Below, piece after piece: positions 10,841 to 21,398 of a DNA stretch of 47,568 nt. The DNA comes from Gracilaria vermiculophylla (Eukaryota > Rhodophyta > Florideophyceae > Gracilariales > Gracilariaceae). Position 1 is the stretch's first letter. Each line of letters opens with the position of its first letter. The notes beneath the pieces were generated by a model, which had not been told where the DNA came from, ran no database searches, and saw only the letters and a program-made list of their open reading frames with translations. The stretch is from contig JAHNZQ020000010.1 in the NCBI GenBank assembly GCA_019155205.2, positions 1,595,200-1,642,767 of the forward strand. The letters are read 5' to 3'. A program made the translations under genes and the position numbers.

Positions 10841-11397
10841 TGTGGTACTGTCAGTTCTCCTTTCGAGGTAGAAGAGCACAATGTCCGTTAGGAGTTTTTT
10901 ATTTACTCCAAAGGTGCGTGTTCCTAAAGGTGGTGTCCGGTATCCGCTGTCGCGAGCCGGGGGAATTCTTAAAATGGTATCTGCAAAACCCAAGCAGAGG
11001 GGGAGGTTCACTGGGTGGACAATGCTCCTACAGGCGCTGCAATGATGCGACCTGGTGACCGGCGGCTTAGAAATCTGAGGTGGATCGACGAGAGACTCCA
11101 ACCGGAAAAGTAGATGAAGACTCAAGGGTGCTTGTCTTTACTTCCCCAGAGGTGTAGCTCAACCGGCAGATTGAGTATCAAGCCTGGAGCCCGCCTCGGA
11201 AGGTCTTTCTACTGTAGTAATTACCTGCGTACACTAACCAAAATAAGTAATAATTCTACCGTCCCTTAGGGATACTGTAGCGCACGCGGGTAAAATTATG
11301 CTCCACGTGGCTGAGTTAATAAAATACGAGCCCTTCTTAGGAATATGATACCATAAGGCCACACCACCATTTTTCCCTTACGAGCCACTGTACTACA
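10841..11397 (-). repeat. LTR 2 (3' LTR of gypsy B)
   Basis: A 557-bp LTR starting TGTGGTACTGTCAG and ending CACTGTACTACA on the plus strand. It abuts a polypurine tract at 11398, so it is the downstream LTR. It is visibly more diverged from LTR 3, its supposed partner, than LTR 1 is; for example, the first 50 bases carry several changes shared by neither other copy. Confidence 0.92.
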
Positions 11398-11411
11398 AAC
11401 ACCCTTTCCTA
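11398..11411 (-). promoter_or_regulatory. Terminal polypurine tract of gypsy B
   Basis: The minus strand reads CTAGGAAAGGGTGTT immediately before the LTR. It is the mutated counterpart of the tract at 5439-5454 and of the internal tract at 14226-14239. Confidence 0.8.
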
Positions 11412-12122
11412 GATTGCACCACGTGCTCGAGATGCATCTTCCAATTTCTTCATCCGCGGGGTGGCTCCTATCGGTGTGATTGCACGCGTGGCCTCTGGCG
11501 ATTGACACATTTTCTCCTTCAGGCGTTCCTTAATACTTCCATACTCCTGCGCGGCGTACCGCCGCAGGCTCCTATTTTATCCCTTGCGCATTTTGAAGGC
11601 CCTGCTTCTCCTTAGCCCGGCTCCGTCTCCTCCTTCTTGGCGTAGCCTGTTGGCGCTGCCACGCCAGTCGGCAGTGTGAGTCTCCGGGCACTCCAGCGTG
11701 CCGTGCGCGCGGCAGGCGCACAACTTCCGTGGAAAGAGCGTGGGTCAGTTTAGAGTGGACATCGACCCCCTTGAGGCATTTGCCACTCCGATTCCGTCGA
11801 GGATTCTTCTTCTGGAAACACCCGCTTCATTGCGTCCGTTCATTCAATCCCCATGAAGGTGTAGGTCATACAGGCCTCTCGTCTGCGCCCCTCGTCGGCT
11901 TCCACTGGATATGAACGTACGCCTCGCTATGGTGCTGCATACCTCGCTTGATTCCGGTTGCCCGGCTTCTCCTCGAATTCCACGATGGCCGCTTGACGCA
12001 GCTCCCCCCCCCCCCAGCGGTGCTTATAATCACGGTTTGTTCCCAAAAGTGGTGTCAGATCTCTCTACTTAGGTGCTACCACGCTTCCTATCGCCATCTT
12101 TCCGGCTCCCTGCACCTTTTGC
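11412..12122. other. Segment between 3' LTR and antisense gene, with C12 run
   Basis: Homologous to 5455-6102 in element A. It contains an uninterrupted run of 12 C at 12004-12015 (G12 on the element strand). The antisense frame is already open from about 12035 and its first ATG is at 12123. No TATA-like box could be assigned with confidence. Confidence 0.5.
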
Positions 12123-14006
12123 ATGTCTTCTCCGACTTCAGCGCCTACATCTTCCTCGAATCCTGCGGTGTACCACACCTCGATCGGTGCACAGTTCCGT
12201 CCAGGAGAGCATTTTGATCATCACGCCACGCGGGTCTTTGTCCCATTCCACGACAGGCGCGTAAGCTTCCCGTGCCCTGCGGAGGATTACATTCACCACG
12301 TCGGCCCATACCTTCAGGCGATGCGATTCCGCGCCGTACCGAAGGTGGCGTGGAACGACCAGAAGCGGATCCGGGTGGATGCCTATCGCGCTCACTGGCT
12401 CCACACTCTGGCGCACGGTGACAGCGCTCCAACCAGGGTGGGACACTGTGATACTCCTTACTTGAGGTGCGCCAAAGAACGCGAAATTCAGGCGCAACTC
12501 CAGGTACTCATTCATAAATACAGCTCACACCAACGAGCAGGGCGACCCGGAAGCATTGCCGATGGACGCTCTGCCCTCGCAGAGTTGCCCTTCGATCCCC
12601 CACACGATCGCCTCTTTTGGCTCAACCGAAATCGATGGGGAACGCACCTTGCGGACGGGACTCGAGTACGCACCGCCTTCGGGTACTTGTATGGTTGACA
12701 TAACACGGAACTCCATGAAATGCCTTCTGGGAAGCGTACAAACTACTACTTCAAGGTGAACGACTCTTGGAAGGAACTCTGGGTATCCCCGCACCTCTGC
12801 GTGGCGACGCCCATGAACGTTCCGTATCACACCTCCGAGGTTCTGGATCCCCATGACTCCCGAGGGCGATTTGTCATTTTTGTCGCCTCGACGGAGTTAG
12901 CAGTCAGCACCCTGATGGTGCATCTTCAAGCAGCGGACGAAGGTGGAACCTCCAATACTCGATGCCGCGGCGGCCGCCTCTACTAGGACTCCTCGTATCA
13001 GCTGACCGCCGGATGTTTGCTCCCCTTGTCGCCGTCCATTTTCCGGGTCCTGCGGTCCTTCTGCATCCAAACCGTTATTAAGGGCACCACATGGAGTGAG
13101 TTCCAGGCGGAGACGCTGTTGGAGTATAGCCTCCAGGTGGCTTGGAATGACACGCCGGGCTTCCTTTGGTACGACTACGGCGAAGAAACGTTCCACCCCA
13201 TTGTGAAGAGTCCTAAAAGAGCGGAGGATGGGCGAGCATACCCTGCCTTTCCCCGTCTGGCACCTTCTCAAGTTCCTCAGGTGCCACGGCTCCGGGTACC
13301 TGACTACGACCCCTTGATGGAGAGCCTGGCGCATGATACGCCCCGCCGGTTACTGGCTCCATCCCAGGATATGGGTACGCCTCCTGAGGTGATACCTCCG
13401 CGGCCCGCCGCAGTGCCGAGTGCTCCCGCAGTGGTAGCCACCATGTCCCCTATGGAAGAGGAAGATACTGTTCCCATCCCGGTACCTTCGGCCCCAGTGG
13501 TGCAACTCCGATTGTGGAGCGTCCCTGCGCCTGTTCTTCGGCCTCGCCTGCGGAGCGTTCCAGTTCCCGCACCGCTGTCACCTCCGGTGTCCCCGACTGC
13601 GTCCTTGGCTTTGCCAACCTCCAATGAGGAACCTGTTAAATCCCGTCAGAGAGTCCCAGTCCCAGCTGGTCTACCGTCCGCGGCTCATTCCGTGGCGGTC
13701 GTTGCGCCGTCAACGTAAGTGGCCGCTTCGGATGTACCGTCGGGCGGAGTCTCCTCTGGGGCTCTGGAAGCTGCCTTCCAGGAGTTGGTGCAGGCGTGCC
13801 TGGTGAAGGGCCGTTCTGCTCCGGCTTCTTCTGTAGAAGCTCTGCGCGAAGCGCGTGCTTGCGTTGTAGAGCTTCACAAGGCCCGGGCAGGCCGAACCTT
13901 GATGGCGGCTGTCAAGTAAAGCCTGTCGGAGCTCTTCGATAGCAAAGCACTCACGGCAAAAGCGCGCCTCGAAGCGGAGTAATCAAGGCTAGTCGGTGAC
14001 CTGTAG
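12123..14006 (+). pseudogene. Long antisense gene between pol and 3' LTR
   Basis: A single plus-strand frame of 628 codons, opposite to gag-pol, is broken only by in-frame stops at 12696 (TGA), 12984 (TAG), 13716, 13917 and 13980 (TAA), ending at 14004-14006. The N-terminal part has segments such as FVPFHDRRVSFPCPAEDY and LFWLNRNRWGTHLADGT. The middle has NYYFKVNDSWKELWVSPHL and GFLWYDYGEETFHP. Then comes a Pro-rich stretch (VPVPAPLSPPVSP) and an Ala/Leu/Arg-rich, probably helical C-terminus (EALREARACVVELHKAR). Element A keeps about 105 of these codons in frame. I know no homologous family. Long antisense ORFs between pol and the 3' LTR are known in some plant gypsy elements. A regulator or extra structural protein is only a guess. 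Confidence 0.65.
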
Positions 14007-14225
14007 GTGATGGACCCATGTCGAATAAAAGATCCTTCAATTGGAGCCGAAGCTCCATGAATGGTAGTTCCAATATGACAAGGCCATGCCCGCGTGATCA
14101 AAGACACGAAATGCCGCCCTGGGAGTATGCAAAAAGCAAGCAACGGCCTCTTGGAGACGAAAACGATAACTCAAGGTTAATGATATACTGGGGAGACGAA
14201 AAACAACTACGTCTGGGGGCCCCAT

Positions 14226-14239
14226 CCCCCTTTCCTAAA
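14226..14239 (-). promoter_or_regulatory. Internal second polypurine tract
   Basis: The minus strand reads TTTAGGAAAGGGGG, identical over 14 nt to the tract next to LTR 1 (5441-5454). It starts about 10 nt after the pol stop and is not followed by LTR sequence. It could prime a second plus strand (a central tract) or mark the old end of the element before the antisense region was added. Confidence 0.6.
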
Positions 14240-14248
14240 CAGAAGCGC

Positions 14249-15780
14249 CTATGTGGAGAGACATTTTCGCACCAGATTGGCGTGGTGTTGCCTGAGAAAG
14301 TTCTCCGGGATGTGTTCCGGAGGTTCTTCCGTGTCGTCCTTCGAGATGTACCCATACTATCGGACGTGGTACAGTATTCCTGCAGGGGTTTATCGATGGG
14401 AGACGATATGGTCCACCGCATAGAGGATGTCACCTTCAGGGGCCAGGATAGCATGGGGAGCCTTCAGTAATGATTCACCGAAAACGGTGATGGGGTTCCC
14501 AGTATCCTGTGGTGTCGTCAAGGCTGAGGTGGTCGGATGAGGAGTTCCCACGAGTTTTCTCTGAGGTGGGGTGGCGGGCATTCCTGTTAGGTTGAGCGGC
14601 GAGACTCTCGTCACCCTATCACGGGAGACGACATCTCTGCGCCCGTTCACCTCAATGGCGACAGTATCCCTATAAGTAGCCAGGACTTTGTAGGGCTCTG
14701 AGGTGGTCGGCGCTAACTTGCGCGGGACGTCCGGCGGTTCATCGGAGTTTTCCTAAGATTTTTCGAGGGAAAACACGTCGCCTTCCTTCAGGTGAGGGCC
14801 TTCCATAACCTTTCGGTCGAAGTCCTGTTTGTATCTCCTCTGCGAGGCGTTGAGTTTCTCCTTCGCGAGGGAGAGTGCGTTCTTATATCGCCTTAGGATG
14901 GAGCGTTTGGCTTGCGCCGCTGTTGGCTTTTTTGGCCCATCAGTCGGGTGCGCCCTGGCGCGTGCCGCGAGGCCGGCACTTGGCGGGATGCACGAGAGCA
15001 CCAGATCAAAAGGAGTGGTCCCCGTGGAGCGGTGCCCCTGCAGGTTGTATGCATACGTGAGGAGGCCCACATATGCGTCCCAATCTTTTTGGTGGTCCGC
15101 AAGGTAGTGCTTCAGCCACGAGGCGATGGTTTTGTTAAACCTTTTCGCCTGTCCGTTGGTCTGGGGGTGATAAGCTGTTGTAAACAACGTTTTCATCCCC
15201 AGCATTCCGGAGACGGCGCTGAAGAGCTTCGCCGCGAACTGGGGGCCACTATCCGTGAGGAGGTACAATGGTATTCTATGGGGATAAACCCAATGTTCCA
15301 GAAAGGCGTCGGCAATCACTGCTGCAGTGGTGCTCCGGGGGGGGGATGGCACGCGGGATCTTCGAGAAATGATCCGTGATCACAAGGATGAATCGGTGCC
15401 CCCGCTCCGTCTTGGGGAGAGGACTCAAGATGTCCATGGCCACAAACTCCAACCGTCCTGAAGGTGGGACCAGAGTGGGGGCGTCTGGTGTTTCCGTATA
15501 TTAACCCTAGCGGAGGTGCATGTATAGCAATCTGCCACCGATTGGAAGGTTTCATTAGCCATTTTAGGCCAATAGAACTCCTTGCGCATGGTGAAATACA
15601 TCTGCGATCCATCGGGGTGCCCGACAAGGCGATGATAGTGTGAGAGATACAGCACCCTAGCCCGAAGTCTCGTCGGGACCACCTTTTCGAGAGCTCCATC
15701 CAGGGGGGCGCGGCGTACATGCACGCCATCCCTGTCAACATCGAATGACGATGTTAACCTCCTCTAAGTGGTGAGGCACT
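14249..15780 (-). pseudogene. int: Integrase of gypsy B with chromodomain
   Basis: The enzyme would insert the cDNA into the genome. From the N-side: the HHCC zinc finger (YHRLVGHPDGSQMYFTM ... DCYTCTSAR, about 15560-15690), then the core with the second catalytic Asp in LLTDSGPQF. The motif around the catalytic Glu reads AYHPQTNGQAKRFN. Lys (AAA) stands where Glu is expected, 35 residues after the Asp, so this copy is catalytically dead. A run of ten G near 15340 goes with a frameshift. After the GPY-like region comes a chromodomain near 14395-14280: YAVDHIVSHR, stop, LYHVR, stop in place of Trp, YGYISKDDTEEPPEHIP. The frame ends at 14249, just before the internal polypurine tract. Confidence 0.9.
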
Positions 15781-17266
15781 CCTTGCATTGCGCATCCGTA
15801 CTCTGTTCCTTCAAAACCTCCGCAACGGTGATGGAGAGAACTTCTTTCTCCTCCTCGACGAGAGCCGTCACCTCAGAGAGTCCACTATACCTCCCTCTAG
15901 GTTCACAGCATTCCAAACATTCCCCGTCGGATCTTTCTTTTCCGTCAACGTCTTGTATGACCAGGATGGGATGTTGTCCTCCAAAAAGCTGTTGTCTTCG
16001 CCCTTGGTGGAGAATCGCAAGAGCGCGTCCGCTGCTTGTTGTTTTATGCCAGGACGGTGGATGATGTCAAAATCGAACTCCAGGAGGCCTAGCCTCCACC
16101 TTTCCAAGCGTCTGTAAGCATCCGTTAAAGACAGTATCCAATTAAGTGATGCGTGGTCCGTCCTCTAGGTGAAAGGCGCTTCTTTCAGGTATAGACGGAA
16201 AAGCAAAAACGCCCACACGATGGCGAAACATTCGCGCTCCGAGGTGGAATAATTCCGTTCCGTAGTTGTGAGGCTGCAACTCCAGTATCCGATGGATTGA
16301 AGTCCAGTTTCATGTTGTTCCTGTAAGAGGGTGTACCCAAACTGGAATTTGCAGGCGTCAGTGTCCAGCACCATTCGGCCATACCGCTTCGGAAGTACCA
16401 AGATCGGTAGTTCTATTAGTCTCCCCTTAAGGGGATTAAAGGATTCAAATTTCTCGTCCGGCAAAATAACCAATTGCGTCGGCTTGTTTTTCTCCAAGAG
16501 GCGACTTAACGGAAACACTATACGGGAGAATTTCGGTACAAACCGCCGGAAAACGTTATACAAACCCAGGAAGCAGTGGAGCTCCGTCTGGTTTGTGGGA
16601 GGGTGAGCTTCCTTGATAGCTTCCTGAGTTTTTGTGGAAACCTGTTGGAGGCCTGGGAGCCCAACATGACCCAGGTAATCCACCGAATACTTGAAAACGA
16701 AACATTTCTCCAGCTTCAAGGTGAGTCCAGCATCCTTCAGGAATTGGAGGACGTGCTTCACATGCATGAAGTGCTCCTTCAGGATGCCGGGGTATATGCT
16801 GACATCATCAATATGCTCCAAAGGGTAGAGCCACATTACTTTTGACAGGATTATGCCCACCGCCTGTTGGAACGTAGCGGCTGCATTCTTCAATCCAAAC
16901 CGCATCCTTAGGATTCTGAAGACCTCATAGTGTGGGGTTAATGTTGTCTTATACTTATGGAAGTCGTCCATCTCAATCTGCCAGTAGCCGCTGTTGGCAT
17001 CCAGCGTGGAGAAAAGGGACGCGTCGCCTAAGGAGTCCATACGTTCATCCATGCAAGGTATCTGGTACGAATCGCGTACCGTCACCTCGTTGAGTCGTCT
17101 ATAGTCAATACAGAACCTTTAGGAGCCATTTCTCTTCTTTACAAACACCATCAGGGAGGCACATTCGGAATTGAAAGGCTCGATAACATCCTTCTACAGC
17201 ATCCGGTGGACCTCATTGCGTTCGAAATCACGCGCATGGGGTCCGGCGTTTCTCCGGAGTTGATGT
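15781..17266 (-). pseudogene. pol: Reverse transcriptase and RNase H of gypsy B
   Basis: This makes the cDNA and removes the RNA strand. RT starts near 17255 with a conserved leader (RRNAGPHARDFERNEVHR). Then come FCIDYRRLNEVTVRDSYQIP, LDANSGYWQIEMDD, FGLKNAAATFQQAVG and the catalytic box HIDDVSIY, where YLDD is usual. The two Asp are kept. The thumb and connection follow with VDYLGHVGLPG and FRRFVPKFSRIV. RNase H shows VLDTDACKF, NYSTSERECFAIVWAF and, near 16050, FDIIHRPGIKQQAADALL, where Asn-Arg-Adjacent 'VADALSR' is usual. The long frame 16165-17085 is uninterrupted (306 codons). A TAG near 17120 breaks the link to the N-part. It aligns throughout with element A. Confidence 0.9.
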
Positions 17267-17589
17267 ACCGGTTTCGCATTGGGTGTGAGCTAGACCCTGT
17301 GCTTGGCCAGGCTGACCTGACCCAGGCGACTAGACCAGATGTCCCCAAAGGTAGATAACATCTCCACTATTATATGGCAATACCTTTCGAAATTCTCGCC
17401 AATTAGGAGCTTCTCCTGCCACCGGGCAGGATCCTCATACTATAGAGCCGTGGAAGTCGCTTCCGCCTCCGTGGTGACGATTGCATCGGGGTCCACAAGG
17501 TCTTCCGAACGAGGAAGATGAGCCATTCCTGCCAGTCCTGCAAGGGCGGATACGGCCAGTACTACAAAAATTTCTTTCTGGTGCCGTAA

Positions 17590-18300
17590 CGGCGACTCCT
17601 ACAGGTTGGCGAGCACAATCCGGAAGGGAATGTTCGGTATTATTTCCATAACACCGTGGGCCATCATGGGGTGCTGCTTTGTCGTCAGGTGTGGAATCCC
17701 CTGTAGGAATGAAAGGCCAGATGCAGAGGTCTGCACCCAGACTTCGGCCTGACTCCTCGCGGGTATTTCAATACTCTTCACCACGCGGAGCTTATTCGAC
17801 TGCTTCTCCTTTGGAAGATTAACCACGTTACGCGCGTCGGCGTCCGGTCCTGGAGATGTGGGCACGATACCTACAGGAGCGGTGTCGTGAAACGTCATCT
17901 TCCGCAGGCGTGGGTAGTTTGCACGTACACACCGATCCACAAAGGAAGTGCCCAATATGCAATGTGCGGCCAAGTTGGTCGCCACGAGGAACCCAAACTT
18001 TCACCTGTAAGGAGCCCAACCGGAGGTACAGGGGGTATCGCTCCGAGCATGTTCCATGCTGGACGCGACACATCGCGCACCGAACGGAGCTTGCTAGTCC
18101 TCATGGTGCCGAGAGCATACCGCGGGAGCACGTCGGTGTGCACCAGATTGGGGCCAGCTCAGGTATCGGGAATAGCCCGCACCGTGGTGGGGGGGAGCGG
18201 GGACCATCCTATAGAGGCGAATAACTTGTAATTCTCACCGTGGAGTGTGCAAATAGAATCCTTAAAGGTGCAGAATGGGTCCAACGGGATTGGGGGGACC
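17590..18300 (-). pseudogene. Protease region of gypsy B
   Basis: The region between gag and RT should encode the aspartic protease that cuts the polyprotein. I recognise its C-terminal half: LGSLQVKVWV, a frameshift, then AAHCILGTSFVDRC, which fits the ILGxDF segment of retropepsins. This leads into a linker running to RT (frame 17985-17599). The active-site D-S/T-G triad was not found with certainty; the frames near 18100-18200 are scrambled. The assignment rests on position and the ILGT motif. Confidence 0.6.
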
Positions 18301-18583
18301 ACCGATTCTGCGTCGACAGAGCAGACAGCTCCTCCTTTTTTCCTAAAGGCGACCTCCGTGGAGCTGAGGTTCGATGTTAAAGAGCCACGCGGAGCCTTTA
18401 CGCGTGGCTCTGAAAGGTTTCCTGGTTGGAGAGAGGCTGGGTTCCAGTCAAGGACGACTTCTGCGGTGGTGCATCGCGATTTGACGTGTTCCCTTGAGAT
18501 GCAACCGGCTGGGACACCGGTACCTGCGTTGCGGGTGCACGTGATAGTGGCGCAAGCTGCACTCTTGGTGGAGCACGGTAACC
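18301..18583. other. Gag-protease linker of gypsy B
   Basis: This should hold the gag end and the protease N-terminus but has no motif I can place. A minus-strand frame is open through it (18758-18159) with a Cys-rich part (CSTKSAACATITCTRNAG), possibly from the wrong phase. Confidence 0.35.
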
Positions 18584-20575
18584 TTAGTTTCTTTGAAGGG
18601 AGCAGAGGTCGCGATACGCGGATCGATAACTTCCGCTCTCCGTTAGTGTGTCCTTGAGGTCCTGGAAGTTTTTCTCTCGTTCCTGCAAGATGGCGGCCCT
18701 TATTGCCAGGGTGAGAGTCGTACAGTGTACGGGCTCTCGTGACAAGCAAACCCTGCAAGGCGGTGGGTAGCCTCGAGGGTTCGCAAATCGGACGCTCCTG
18801 TATGATCCTGCCGAGGCGTACGAAGTGAGAGACGAGGGTGTCCTCGTCCTAGACGGTGCTCCCTGGGAGAAGGCGTATGTGAGGGCAAGGGCCTCTTGCT
18901 CTCCTACGAGCGTGAGCTCGTCGTTTTGTTCCGAGGTTTTGGAGTCCAGCGTCAGGGTCGATGCCCGACGGGTCCGTGAGGCCGCCGGTTTGTCCGAAAC
19001 TGGAGCATTGCTGCAACGAGTGGCACCGTGGGTATCTCCAAAGGATTCCGCGAGACACGCTAGCTTCGTGTAGGTGGTCTTAGGGTGCGTTGTCAGGTGA
19101 TTACGCGCCCTCGAGCGTATCGAGGGAAGGAGTTCCTCGACAAACAGCGACTTGAACCGCCGTTCGAAGTACACATTCTCACACCGCAGAGCCTTCGTCT
19201 ACAGCTTCTGCGAGAACTCCATCTCGGTCATTCCGGTGTTCTGCCTATTGGAGGTAACTTCAGCATCAGCATCGGCTATCACCTCGTCTGTAGCGTACCT
19301 TTTATGGAGAAAATTGACTACCTCCGGATACGTCGTCAGGATCTCCGTTCCAGGATCATCAACAATGGTGCTCTCTCCCGTGAGGCGAGGCTGCACCAGC
19401 GAGTGCGCTTGGCCCGTGAGGTAGAACTAAAAGCAACATACGGCGGCACCTTCATGGACAACATTTGTGTTACACGCCGAACGGAAGCACGTAAGAATTT
19501 TCAACACCGAGATGGGGTCTTCGCCTGAGAAGGAGTGCTTCTTCATTTGAATATCCATACGGCGCTGCATCTTCGTGAGTCGTTTAGCGACCGACGCGTC
19601 GTAGAGGGTGGAGCGATCATTCCACCTGTAGGTGTCATAATCCACCACATTGGCGAAGAGGTCGTTAAGCGGGACGACCTTCCTGACCCTTCTGCTCTTC
19701 TCCTTGGGAGTTATACTATCCTGCGAGCTGGAGCTCTTTACGGATTCAGAGTCTGAGCTTCTCTCCGAGTCGGTGTCTCGCTTTCTTCTTTTCTCCCTCC
19801 GTTTCTTTCTTCGTCTTTCTTTGAGGTGGTCTGGGTTGCTGACGATACCTCCGTTATCGCGATCCACCCGAGGAGTATCCTTTCCTTCTCTCCTCAGGTG
19901 AATTTCTTCGCGACCGATAACCTGTCCTCCACCGCGGGGCGTCAGGTCCAGACGGTGTATAGCTAGATTCCTCAGATTTTCCCGTTTCCCTACGGCAGTA
20001 TCCTTTCCTCCTTTGGCGTAGAGAGTGGTAGTATCCTGTCCTTCTCTGCCCGGGGTCACCTTAGGTGTAGATAGAGGGAACCTCTCCTGTACGGATGAAT
20101 AACTTTGAAACGCCGCTGCGGGGAGCAGCTGCGCGGTTTGGGAGCGAACCTCCGCACGGATAACATCTGAGATCACCTCAAGGAAGGGGTCGGAATACAG
20201 CAAAACATCCACAGCACGGTGAGCGCTCTCCGATGCCATATCCTCCACAAGGGCGTGGTGGCGCGCTTCGAAGTGGGCTTCAACACCTGCAGGAATTCTT
20301 TCGACCAGCTCTTGTGAGAGCTATTCCGTAAGGCGCGGGGCCAGGGACTCCAGGAGAGAGTGAGCCTCCCGGTGTTTCAGTCCCTGCAGCTCCTGAGGTG
20401 GCGGGTGCGATACCGTGTGCGGTTCTTCAACATCCACGTCGGCGTTCTCCAGAGGTGTCGCGGGGGATTCCGCTTGCCTTTGATCATGCATTCTCGTAAG
20501 GCGACTCCGGAAACGCTCCACAAAGGAGCCAGGATTCCGAAAGAGACTTTCAGAGTCCTCCAGTGTGGCGGCCAT
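18584..20575 (-). pseudogene. gag: Gag of gypsy B
   Basis: Gag forms the virus-like particle. The start is ATG 20575-20573, about 250 bp downstream of the 5' LTR. The first part is acidic and Arg-rich with PGSFVERFRSRL and, after one in-frame TAG near 20317, continues to 19427. That piece includes a strongly charged KERRRKKRREKRRKR run and a Ser-rich tract. A frameshift leads to 19396-19199 (YPEVVNFLHKRYATDE) and 19174-18584. This is the typical retrotransposon Gag helical region: FKSLFVEELLPSIRSRA, then KLACLAESF. It ends in CRVCLSREPVHC, a possible zinc knuckle remnant. At least one stop and one shift make it non-functional. Confidence 0.75.
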
Positions 20576-20809
20576 CTATTGGGGAGCGCTGCACGTGCTG
20601 TGTCCACCGATGGAGGCGGTTGCTTGAGGATCCTGTAGGGGGGTTTCCATTGGGGGTTCTGAGGAGTCCATATAGGAGTAGGTCGGGAGTGATTTTCTTC
20701 CACTTCCAAATCACCTTAAGGAAGAATTCCACTGCTGGGGGTTGGTCCTTGCAAACTAGATATACGGTTCTGCTGCGACTTGTGCGAATCCTTTAGGAAC
20801 TTTGACCTT

Positions 20810-20825
20810 CAAAGTCGAGAGACCA
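20810..20825 (-). promoter_or_regulatory. Probable primer-binding site of gypsy B
   Basis: Two bases after the 5' LTR the minus strand reads TGGTCTCTCGACTTTG. The leading TGG fits pairing with a tRNA 3' CCA end. I could not match the rest to a particular tRNA from memory. Confidence 0.55.
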
Positions 20826-20827
20826 GT

Positions 20828-21381
20828 TGTGGTACTGTCAGCCCTCCTCTCAAGGTAGTAAAGCACAACGTCCGTTAGGAGTTTTTGTTTACTCCATAGA
20901 TGCGTATTCCTAAAGATGGTCTTAGGTATCTGCTGTCGCGAGCCGGAGGAATTTGGAAAGGGAATCCGCAAACACCAAGCGGAGGGGGGAGGTTCACTGG
21001 GCGGACAATGCTCGTACAAGCGCTGCTATGATGCGAGCTGGGGATCGGCGGCTTACAAACCTGAGTTGGTCGACAAGAGACTGCAACCGGAAAAGTAGAT
21101 GAAGACTCAAGGGTGCTTGTCTTTACTTCCCCAGAGGTGGAGCTCAACCGGTAGATTAAGTATCAAGCCGTGAGCCCGCCTCGGCAGGTCTCGCTACTGT
21201 ACTAATTACCTGCATAAACTAACAAAAATAAATAATACTTCTACCGTCCCTCAAAGATACTGTATCGCACGCGGGCGGGACTATGCACCACGTGACCCAG
21301 CTAAAATAACATGAGCTCTCCTTAGGAATATTATACCATAAGGCCAAACCACCCTATTTCCTTAGGCGCCACTGTACTACT
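20828..21381 (-). repeat. LTR 3 (5' LTR of gypsy B)
   Basis: An LTR of about 554 bp starting TGTGGTACTGTCAG (plus strand) and ending CACTGTACTACT, where the final A of the other copies is T. It adjoins the primer-binding site on its left and unrelated DNA on its right. By eye it is closer to LTR 1 of element A than to LTR 2. Confidence 0.92.
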
Positions 21382-21398
21382 ATACTGTTGGCCCGATT

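Larger units (their letters stand above)
10841..21381 (-). mobile_element. Gypsy element B, chromovirus with antisense gene
   Basis: This is a near full-length Ty3/gypsy element on the minus strand, about 10.5 kb. Order on its own strand: 5' LTR (20828-21381), PBS (about 20810-20825), gag, protease, RT, RNase H, and integrase ending in a chromodomain. Then come an internal polypurine tract, a region with a long antisense gene, the terminal polypurine tract and the 3' LTR (10841-11397). A chromodomain in the integrase tail places it with chromoviruses, which use it to target chromatin. Length is well above the usual 5-7 kb because of the extra 2.8 kb after pol. All genes carry stops or shifts. 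Flanking 5-mers (CTTCA left, ATACT right) do not form a target duplication. Confidence 0.92.

Noticed and set aside
10473..10841. Minus-strand ORF of 122 codons opposite the SANT-like frame
   Set aside because: It overlaps the better-supported plus-strand frame and shows no motif; judged a shadow.
10841..10891. SANT-like ORF end within the LTR as native coding sequence
   Set aside because: The last 17 codons are LTR sequence shared with the other two LTRs, so the native C-terminus lies elsewhere or is lost.
12072..13280. The first deletion of element A as intron removal from the antisense gene
   Set aside because: The missing block begins with GT and ends with AG, but it contains most of the long coding frame. 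Both ends carry AGGTGC, so deletion by microhomology is simpler.
12123..14006. A reassigned stop codon (TAA/TAG/TGA read as an amino acid)
   Set aside because: The in-frame stops in the elements replace different residues (Trp, Tyr, Gln, Gly) when related copies are compared, and all three stop codons occur. This fits random decay, not a changed code.
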